From an uncultured Acetatifactor sp. (GTDB taxonomy: Bacteria; Bacillota; Clostridia; Lachnospirales; Lachnospiraceae), in assembly GCA_910585015.1 (NCBI GenBank), contig CAJUCT010000106.1, positions 1 through 5,522 of the forward strand: a DNA stretch of 5,522 nt. Direction: 5' to 3'. A program made the position numbers and the translations under genes. Shown one piece after another: positions 1 to 4,323 of the stretch. The notes under the pieces are model-generated. The model saw only the letters and a program-made list of their open reading frames with translations. It made no database searches and was not told the origin of the DNA. How positions within the stretch are numbered: the stretch's first letter is position 1; the number at the start of each line of letters is the position of its first letter.

Positions 1-54
1 ATTTAGCGGAAAAATATTTTAGCACTTGCTGCCGCGTAAGCGGCTTGGTACAAT
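1..54. repeat. Left copy of 54-bp perfect inverted repeat
   Basis: Bases 1-54 are the exact reverse complement of 5468-5521. Near the inner edge is a small palindrome (GCCGC-GTAA-GCGGC, 31-44), and the outer part is AT-rich. The repeat cuts into blaR1 and supplies that frame with a foreign tail and stop. Because the repeat runs to the edge of the window, its true length is unknown. It could be the end of an insertion sequence or other multi-copy element lying outside the window. It could also be an assembly boundary, since a contig stops where a repeat is shared. Identity is certain; the nature of the element is not. Confidence 0.9.
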
Positions 55-695
55 TCGTGTAACAGCATATACCGCATATCCGCGGCATTAAAATCTGATA
101 TGAGGTGGATGGGAAGATAAATGCGGGGGGAGAAGAATCCCACGATTATGGGGGATTTCAGGAAGGCGGTGCTGTAAACAGGAATATTTTTTTTCATGTT
201 CATCTCCCTTAAACAGTTATGATATAAAATGCGGACGGTCTTGTTCTGCAGGGGAAGCGCAGATTTTTTCATGGCGTTTAGCCGGAATACTGATTTTATT
301 ACTAATAAGATCATAGCCAGGATGCCAACCAGCCATACACCACACAAAATCAGTCCAATAATGGAGGGGGTTTCCCTGCTGACAGACAGTGCAAAATCAT
401 TCATCTGATTTACAGCGCCGGATATATTTGGATTTAGGACACCATCTGTAATCGTTCCCTTGTCCGATGACACCGCATTTTTCCATACGCCAAGTAATGC
501 GAAAATTTGCGTAAAAGAAGCCGGACGAAAGGGAACAAACGGGACTGCAAGAATCCCAAGCAGCAAAAACCATAAATTGAACTGCATCCGGCTGGTTAAA
601 CAATTTTTAAATGCCCGTTTTACGATAATAAGAAAGCCTATGATGATACAAATAAAAATGTTACATAGGAAAAAGCGTATTCCAAAATCTGCCAT
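3..695 (-). pseudogene. blaR1: BlaR1/MecR1-type M56 sensor, truncated at the zinc motif
   Basis: N-terminal part of a BlaR1-family membrane sensor-protease. In the family this protein senses beta-lactams or cell-wall stress outside the cell and triggers cleavage of BlaI. The chosen start is ATG at 695, 1 nt after the blaI stop, with AGGGGG (708-703) 7 nt upstream inside the end of blaI, which suggests translational coupling. Of 230 encoded residues, about 216 are native. Hydrophobic segments lie near 7-28, 38-57 and 111-138, and the family-typical SPIIVGFFSPRIYLP stretch is at 181-195. The zinc motif begins as LLHELY (211-216; H213, E214). The second histidine is then lost because the frame enters the terminal repeat and adds 14 unrelated residues (QAAYAAASAKIFFR) before TAA. 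The rest of the protease domain, the last membrane helix and any penicillin-binding sensor domain are absent from this window. Full-length BlaR1 proteins are usually nearly 600 residues. The remnant cannot be a working metalloprotease. Confidence 0.85.
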
Positions 696-696
696 G

Positions 697-1083
697 TTAA
701 TTCCCCCTGTTCTTTGAACCCTTTGCCAGAAGGGAACGGAGCGTATCAATTTCTGATTCGGAGAGTTTGTCATCTTCGATATATGCAGAAAGCATTGCTG
801 TAATATCTCCGTCATAATAGCGTTCAAGAAAAGAGTGGCTTTCATGACCTATATACTCTTTTTCTTCTATCAAAGGCGTGTAAACGAAAACCCTGCTCTG
901 CTTTTCATAGGAAAGCGCCCCCTTGGTTACAAGCCGCTTTATCAAGGTCTGTATTGTCTTAGGACTCCATTTTGTAGTTTGCGTTAATTTTTCGGTGATT
1001 TCGTTGGTACTGATCGGTGCGTGTTTCCATATGATTTTCATCACTTCAAATTCGGCTTCTGAAATTTGTGGTAATGTATTCAT
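697..1083 (-). CDS. blaI: BlaI/MecI-family transcriptional repressor
   Basis: A 128-residue winged-helix repressor, the usual size for BlaI/MecI/CopY proteins. It starts MNTLPQISEAEFEVMKIIW, the classic N-terminus of the family. A helix-turn-helix follows at about 22-65 (ISTNEITEKL...WSPKTIQTLIKRL, then a basic wing with KGAL and YEKQSRVFVYTP). The acidic C-terminal half is the dimerisation region (AMLSAYIEDDKLSESEIDTLRSLL). ATG at 1083 is chosen over the longer frame because AAGGAGGG (1098-1091) lies 7 nt upstream. Family members bind as dimers to operators in their own promoter and in divergent target promoters, and are inactivated when the partner BlaR1 triggers cleavage. Here blaR1 follows immediately but is broken, so this repressor probably cannot be released by its own sensor. 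Targets are inferred to be its own promoter and the divergent promoter at 1168-1196. Whether it controls a beta-lactamase cannot be told, as none is in the window. Confidence 0.9.
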   Translation of the reverse strand: MNTLPQISEAEFEVMKIIWKHAPISTNEITEKLTQTTKWSPKTIQTLIKRLVTKGALSYEKQSRVFVYTPLIEEKEYIGHESHSFLERYYDGDITAMLSAYIEDDKLSESEIDTLRSLLAKGSKNRGN

Positions 1084-1110
1084 TTGTAATCCCTCCTTAA
1101 ATCTTACGAT

Positions 1111-1130
1111 TGTAATATACATTATAATGT
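1111..1130. promoter_or_regulatory. Probable BlaI operator over the -10 box
   Basis: ACATTATAATGT (1119-1130) is a perfect 12-bp palindrome covering the blaI -10 box. A second, overlapping dyad, TGTA-ATA-TACA (1111-1121), lies just downstream. BlaI/MecI operators in known systems are dyads built from TACA/TGTA half-sites overlapping the promoter, so position and sequence fit autorepression. That BlaI binds here is inferred. Confidence 0.65.
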
Positions 1131-1149
1131 GAAAAGGAGGAAATGTCAA
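1121..1149 (-). promoter_or_regulatory. Consensus sigma-A promoter of blaI-blaR1
   Basis: On the minus strand, TTGACA (1149-1144) and TATAAT (1126-1121) are separated by exactly 17 bp. Both boxes match the vegetative consensus perfectly. The -10 box ends 38 nt before the blaI start, leaving room for a short leader with the AAGGAGGG site. So strong a promoter fits a gene normally held down by its own product. Confidence 0.85.
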
Positions 1150-1167
1150 TTTTTCGATAAAAGTTTA

Positions 1168-1206
1168 TTGACAAAACCATGAATAAATGCTATTTTGTAA
1201 AAATAG
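1168..1206 (+). promoter_or_regulatory. Divergent promoter with dyad, now without a gene
   Basis: On the plus strand, TTGACA (1168-1173) and TATTTT (1191-1196) are spaced 17 bp apart. The two divergent -35 boxes are 18 bp apart (1150-1167). A dyad, CTATTTT-gta-AAAATAG (1190-1206), overlaps this -10 and the likely start point. In bla- and mec-type loci the regulated gene is divergent from the repressor gene, so this may have been the target promoter. The sequence after about 1207 is debris, so it now drives nothing recognisable. Confidence 0.6.
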
Positions 1207-1209
1207 TAA

Positions 1210-1359
1210 TTCAGTTCGTCCATTCGCGTTGAAGAACCACTCAAAAATATTTCACTGGAATCATTGTATGAAAAAGTATCCTATTTATCACAGGACACTC
1301 CTGTTTTTGACGGCACAATCAAAGAAAACCTTGTGTTTGACAGCCGGGGGATTCCTTAA
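1210..1359 (+). pseudogene. Fragment of an ABC exporter ATPase domain
   Basis: An open stretch of about 49 codons with no start codon, between a TAA at 1207 and a TAA at 1357. Its translation contains ISLESLYEKVSYLSQ followed by DTPVFDGTIKENLVFD. This is the Q-loop region of an ABC exporter nucleotide-binding domain (compare the family pattern of a hydrophobic strand, SQD, then FDGTIxENL). The Walker A segment before it and the signature, Walker B and H-loop after it are all missing, so only about a tenth of a typical ~580-residue exporter remains. It is probably what is left of a multidrug or peptide exporter. Whether it was the original neighbour of the divergent promoter, or arrived separately, is unknown. 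Confidence 0.7.
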
Positions 1360-1408
1360 AAACTCCATATATATTTCTTGACGTGCCGCCGCCCGCCAGA
1401 AAGCTGTA

Positions 1409-1600
1409 TTGTTCCTACTAATTGCGAATGACACATGTAATGGCGAATGTAAAAAATCAGAAAGGAAAAGCACAGTCCAGACGGAAACGGCTAAGTCAAG
1501 AAATATTTGTGAAACACTGGACTGCGGCATACTGGATGTGATTGAATTAGCCAGTGACGAGCCTTCCGTTACAGAAAAGAGAAAACAACAGAAAGAATAA
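1409..1600 (+). CDS. Unrecognised small cysteine-containing frame, possibly a remnant
   Basis: A 63-codon frame starting at TTG 1409 and ending at TAA 1598. I do not recognise the product. The N-terminus is hydrophobic (MFLLIAN), the middle carries four cysteines as CNGEC and, later, CETLDC, and the C-terminus is highly charged (EKRKQQKE). There is no good ribosome binding site before the TTG, and the frame is already open from 1382. It could therefore be the 3' end of a lost gene. It lies in a decayed stretch between an ABC transporter fragment and an acetyltransferase gene. The rest of 1360-1740 holds no other gene I can support. Confidence 0.25.
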   Translation: MFLLIANDTCNGECKKSERKSTVQTETAKSRNICETLDCGILDVIELASDEPSVTEKRKQQKE

Positions 1601-1675
1601 TCGGGAATAAGCAGATGCCCGAACGGGATAATCGACAGATATTGATATTTTATGAAAGATTATTGTGAAATTTTA

Positions 1676-1704
1676 TTCCATTTGAAAAGATATTGCAATA
1701 CAAT
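1676..1704 (+). promoter_or_regulatory. Weak candidate promoter of the acetyltransferase gene
   Basis: TACAAT (1699-1704) is a good -10 box, 36 nt before the ATG. At 17 bp upstream, TTCCAT (1676-1681) is only a poor -35 match. The surrounding stretch is AT-rich, as expected of a promoter. Confidence 0.35.
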
Positions 1705-1740
1705 AGAGTCATCGAAAAATTGGGATTTGGAGGCAAACTG

Positions 1741-2325
1741 ATGGATAGAAATTATGAAATAATAGAATTACCCAAGGAAAACTGGAAAGGTGTGGCCATA
1801 CCATTAGTGACTAAAAGCGATAGTTTCTATGATTTGATAATTGAACCAATGGATTGTAGCGGATGCAAGATTTCATTGATTAGAAAGAGAGCGGAAAAGG
1901 AAATTGTTCATACTCCAGAGGAATATGATTTCCCAGATTCCTTGTATCAGGAGCATTGGGAGAAAGCGGAAGCGTATGGCATAGTAAGCGATAGTGGGGA
2001 TTTGCTGGCTTGTATAGAGGTATGCCCTGAGGAATGGTCGAACAGGCTTATGGTAACAGAATTATGGGTATCAGATGAACTCCGCAATAAGGGTATTGGT
2101 AAAAGTCTGATGGATAAAGCAAAAAAGATTGCCATAAACCAAAAAAGGCGTGCCATAATTTTGGAAACTCAATCATGTAATGTGAATGCAATAGGCTTTT
2201 ATCTTCATGAAGGATTTGAACTGATTGGGTTTGACACATGCTGTTATACAAACAATGATATTAAAAGGCGGGAAGTAAGAATCAATTTGGGATACTTCTT
2301 TAACAGAGAAGAACAGAGATGGTAA
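1741..2325 (+). CDS. GNAT-family N-acetyltransferase, streptothricin-acetyltransferase-like
   Basis: A 194-residue cytoplasmic acetyltransferase of the GNAT fold, which transfers acetyl from acetyl-CoA to an amine. ATG 1741 is chosen because GGAGG (1729-1733) sits 7 nt upstream; an in-frame TTG further up lacks such a site. The acetyl-CoA-binding motif A is clear: VTELWVSDELRNKGIGKSLM (105-124), with the pyrophosphate loop RNKGIG at 115-120. Motif B follows as LETQSCNVNAIGFYLHEGF (141-159), then LIGFDTCCY (161-169). The stretch LETQ-x-x-N...FY...GF-x-x-G-x-DT-x-x-Y resembles the same region of streptothricin acetyltransferases such as Sat4. That would make this a possible antibiotic-inactivating enzyme, but the N-terminal 90 residues show no motif that fixes the substrate. 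Class is firm, substrate tentative. The gene stands alone, is AT-richer than the following Fic gene, and shows no hairpin terminator after it. Confidence 0.85.
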   Translation: MDRNYEIIELPKENWKGVAIPLVTKSDSFYDLIIEPMDCSGCKISLIRKRAEKEIVHTPEEYDFPDSLYQEHWEKAEAYGIVSDSGDLLACIEVCPEEWSNRLMVTELWVSDELRNKGIGKSLMDKAKKIAINQKRRAIILETQSCNVNAIGFYLHEGFELIGFDTCCYTNNDIKRREVRINLGYFFNREEQRW

Positions 2326-2377
2326 ATCAGAATTTATCCGTAAAATAAACTTCACCCTATCATTTCTGCGTGTTTTG

Positions 2378-2386
2378 TGGTATGAT
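2378..2386 (+). promoter_or_regulatory. Extended -10 promoter of the fic gene
   Basis: TGGTATGAT (2378-2386) fits the extended -10 pattern TGnTATaAT. It lies 29 nt before the GTG start, and no good -35 box is visible, as is common for extended -10 promoters. Confidence 0.5.
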
Positions 2387-2415
2387 GGCAGTGTGTTTGA
2401 AAGGATGGTGGCAAG

Positions 2416-3195
2416 GTGGAAATACTGAATAAAATAGACCTTTTCCAGAAAGAGATCAATGCGCTGCGCCCGATGGAGGGCGAGATGCTGGGACAGATAC
2501 AGGATTATTACCGGGTGGGGCTGACGTGGACGTCCAACGCCCTGGAGGGGAATTCCCTGACGGAGAGCGAGACAAAGGTACTCCTGGAGGACGGCCTGAC
2601 GGTGGGCGGGAAGCCGCTCAGGGATGTGTTTGAGGCGGTGGACCATGCGAAAGCCTATGATTTCATGTTTTCCCTGTTCAGGGACCGCCGCATAGACGAG
2701 CTGGCGGTGCTTAAGATGCATGAACTTTTTTATCAGAATATCGAGCCGGAGTATGCCGGGCGGTACCGGAATGTCCCGGTCATCGTCACGGGGTCGCGCT
2801 ATCCCGTGGCAGCCCTGGAGAAAGTGCCGGGAGAGATGGAGAAACTGTTTCAGTGGATACTGGCGGAGCGGGAGGGATACCATCCCGTGGAATTTGCCGC
2901 CCAGCTCCACAAGAGGTTTGTGTTCATCCACCCGTTCAAGGACGGGAACGGCAGGGTGGCAAGGCTCCTGATGAACCTGGCGCTGATCCAGGACGGGTAC
3001 CTGCCCGCCATTGTGCCGCCCATCCTGCGGGGGGATTATGTGTCCCTGCTGGAGCGGGCGCACAGGGATGACAGGGAGTTCATGGAATTCATTGCAGAGC
3101 GGGAGTATGAGTCCCAGAAGGAGATGCTGCGGCTGTTCCAGGTCCCGTTCCCCAGGGCGGGGCAGGAAAGTATCCAGTCCCCCACAATGCAGTAA
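2416..3195 (+). CDS. Fic-domain protein, probable AMP transferase with built-in inhibitory helix
   Basis: A 259-residue protein of the Fic/DOC superfamily; most members transfer AMP from ATP to a hydroxyl on a target protein. The active-site loop is complete: HPFKDGNGRVARLL (172-185), with catalytic H172, acidic D176, the anion-binding GNG and R180. The substrate-docking flap is near VTGSRYPVA (124-132). Near the N-terminus, SNALEG (40-45) matches the inhibitory motif (S/T)xxxE(G/N), with E44 predicted to block ATP's gamma-phosphate. This is the arrangement of Fic proteins that carry the inhibitory helix N-terminal to the Fic core in the same chain. No separate antitoxin gene is seen on either side. 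The start is GTG 2416: a stop at 2398 excludes a longer frame, and AAGGATGG (2401-2408) lies upstream. The gene is visibly GC-richer, with G/C-biased third positions, than the acetyltransferase and kinase genes, which suggests a separate origin. Length is typical of a compact Fic protein. Cellular target unknown. Confidence 0.92.
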   Translation: MEILNKIDLFQKEINALRPMEGEMLGQIQDYYRVGLTWTSNALEGNSLTESETKVLLEDGLTVGGKPLRDVFEAVDHAKAYDFMFSLFRDRRIDELAVLKMHELFYQNIEPEYAGRYRNVPVIVTGSRYPVAALEKVPGEMEKLFQWILAEREGYHPVEFAAQLHKRFVFIHPFKDGNGRVARLLMNLALIQDGYLPAIVPPILRGDYVSLLERAHRDDREFMEFIAEREYESQKEMLRLFQVPFPRAGQESIQSPTMQ

Positions 3196-3231
3196 GGCCA
3201 TAAACAGAAAAAGAAATTTTGAGACGGCAGA

Positions 3232-3265
3232 GCGCCGGATGCAGGGATGCGTCCGGTGTTTTTTT
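3232..3265 (+). terminator. Intrinsic terminator after fic
   Basis: The stem CCGGATGC / GCGTCCGG (3235-3242 with 3249-3256, one G-U pair) has a 6-nt AGGGAT loop and can be extended by weaker outer pairs. A run of seven T (3259-3265) follows. It lies 37 nt after the fic stop codon, so fic is probably transcribed alone. Confidence 0.85.
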
Positions 3266-3267
3266 GC

Positions 3268-3391
3268 GCGCATAAGCAGAATCAAAAGCAGGTGTTCTCA
3301 GCAGCCATGCCAGCATAGGCTGATGAGAAAACGTGCTTCTGACGAGCAACGTGAACGAGGAAGGCGAAGCCTTTCGAGTGTGCTTATGCGC
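3268..3391 (+). ncRNA. Candidate structured RNA or structured leader of unknown class
   Basis: The ends pair perfectly over 11 bp: GCGCATAAGCA (3268-3278) with TGCTTATGCGC (3381-3391). Inside are three further hairpins. P2 pairs 3295-3306 with 3318-3329 (TTCTCAGCAGCC against GGCTGATGAGAA, one G-A mismatch), with ATG/CAT pairs continuing into a CCAG loop. P3 pairs ACGTGCT (3331-3337) with AGCAACGT (3345-3352), one bulged A. P4 pairs 3359-3365 with 3369-3375 around a GAA loop. This is a four-helix arrangement closed by P1. I cannot assign it to a known RNA family. It starts right after the fic terminator and ends 65 nt before the VirB4-like frame, so it may be a leader of that operon, a separate RNA, or a DNA-level structure such as a transfer or recombination site. 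The strand is assumed. No promoter was identified. Confidence 0.4.
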
Positions 3392-3456
3392 ATTTAAACA
3401 GGAGGGAGCTGCCAGGCGGCAGGCTTTCCCCACATTATCTGATTGGAGGTGCCTAT

Positions 3457-3657
3457 TTGAAAAGAGCAGAAAATGTCCCTGCGGGGGCAAATGCCCCAAG
3501 GGGAACGAATGCAGGGGAGGATGCGCATATCCAGGAATTCCTGGACATGATCGCGCCCTCCGTCATCAAGTTTGAAACAGACCATTTTATCTGTGGGAAT
3601 ACATACCGCTGTGTGTGGGCGCTGCGGGAATACTGGCTTATGGAACAGGGCTGGTGA
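3457..3657 (+). pseudogene. N-terminal fragment of a VirB4/TraE-like conjugation ATPase
   Basis: A 66-codon frame starting at TTG 3457, with GGAGG (3445-3449) 7 nt upstream. After a low-complexity lead, residues 25-59 (IQEFLDMIAPSVIKF, then DHFICGNTYRCVWALREY) resemble the N-terminal region of VirB4-like ATPases of Tn1549-type integrative conjugative elements. Those proteins power type IV secretion at the inner membrane and are usually around 800 residues. Homology stops at Y59 (3633), and the remaining WLMEQGW and stop are foreign. Walker motifs and the rest of the transfer operon are missing. The sequence before it contains a second Shine-Dalgarno-like AGGAGGG (3400-3406) and a small hairpin (CTGCC-AGGC-GGCAG, 3409-3422). 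The assignment rests on remembered family sequence and is moderate. Confidence 0.55.
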
Positions 3658-3689
3658 TACTTGAAACAATACTTGCAGGTGGTGATTTT

Positions 3690-4255
3690 ATGACCGATAT
3701 TTTGATTGTGGAGGACGATAAGGAACGGGCGGACTTACTGACCGACTTCCTGCGCGAGGAAGGATATGTCGTATCAAGCGTGAATAGCGGAGAACGTGCC
3801 GTACATCTTTTTGAGCGATATGGCGCAAGGCTTGTGGTGCTTGACATCAATCTTCCCGATATGAACGGCTTTGCGATATGTTCAAAACTCCGGGAAAACA
3901 CGGATACGCCCATATTGATTGTCAGTTCAAGGACGGGCAGGGAAGATAAGCTGAACGGCTATGAACTTGGCGCTGATGATTATATGAAAAGCCCTATGAT
4001 ACAGATGTTCTTATCGCTAAAATTAAGGGTATATTCAAACGGCGGTATCAGCATGATATATTATCGGCGGATGGTGTGACGCTCAACCTTGCAGATAAAA
4101 CGGCGGTCATTGACGGAAAGCCCGTGGAACTGCCCTCAAAAGAGTTTGATTTGCTGGCGCTTTTGATTGAAAATCAAGGCGATGTTCTAAAAAAATCATA
4201 CCTGTTTGGAACTGTCTGGGGCAGCGACAGCGATTCGGAGTTGCAAACGCTAACC
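3690..4255 (+). pseudogene. OmpR/PhoB-family response regulator, frameshifted and 3'-truncated
   Basis: Two-component response regulator that in intact form would be about 220 residues. ATG 3690 has AGGTGGTGA (3677-3685) just upstream. The receiver domain starts MTDILIVEDD with acidic pocket E8-D9-D10. The phosphorylation site is D52 in VVLDINLPDMNG, the switch residue is in IVSS (77-80), and GADDY follows at 94-98. After Tyr98 the frame is lost: reading resumes one frame over at 3986 as EKPYDTDVLIAKIKGIFKRR, which restores the conserved KP. This fits a single-base deletion around 3984-3985. The new frame continues through the linker and the winged-helix domain (VELPSKEFDLLALLIENQG, then LFGTVWGSDSDSELQTLT) and breaks off near 4255, before the recognition helix and final wing. 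No partner histidine kinase is present. The first 15-20 codons upstream of the ATG are open, but without a comparable start signal. Confidence 0.85.
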
Positions 4256-4260
4256 AGCGC

Positions 4261-4305
4261 AAAACCACTGCTGCATGGAAACATATACCATGCAGCAGTG
4301 GTTTT
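4261..4305. terminator. Long perfect hairpin, probable bidirectional terminator
   Basis: AAAACCACTGCTGCATGG (4261-4278) and its exact reverse complement (4288-4305) flank a 9-nt loop. Each strand ends in TTTT after a GC-containing stem, so it can terminate transcription both ways. It sits 18 nt beyond the stop of the minus-strand kinase and just past the broken response regulator. The perfect 18-bp arms could equally mark the end of a former mobile element, since it lies directly at the truncation point (about 4255). Confidence 0.7.
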
Positions 4306-4323
4306 CTTATTTCCGTAGGGATT

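Noticed and set aside
696..845. Longer blaR1 frame starting upstream, inside blaI
   Set aside because: The extra 50 residues overlap blaI and lack BlaR1 features. The ATG at 695 has a good ribosome binding site and begins with a typical first membrane helix.
1084..1149. Extended start for blaI at 1149
   Set aside because: It would translate the promoter and operator. The ATG at 1083 has AAGGAGGG at ideal spacing and gives the standard BlaI N-terminus.
1187..1530. Short open frames on both strands over the ABC fragment
   Set aside because: They are out of frame with the recognisable exporter sequence, have no ribosome binding site and show no family features.
2173..3285. Long minus-strand open frame (370 codons) opposite the fic gene
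   Set aside because: It is the antisense shadow of the GC-rich Fic coding sequence. It is rich in His, Pro, Leu and Arg, has no family motif, and the plus strand carries an unmistakable Fic active site, start and terminator.
3318..3395. Hammerhead ribozyme, suggested by CTGATGAG and CTGACGAG
   Set aside because: Both core-like octamers are present, but neither is followed by a stem II and a GAAA segment in the right order with a cleavage-site stem. The first octamer is better explained as the 3' strand of hairpin P2.
3340..3575. Small plus-strand frame between the structured region and the VirB4-like fragment
   Set aside because: It overlaps the candidate RNA and the VirB4-like frame, lacks a start with a ribosome binding site, and is composition-driven (Cys/Gly/Arg-rich).
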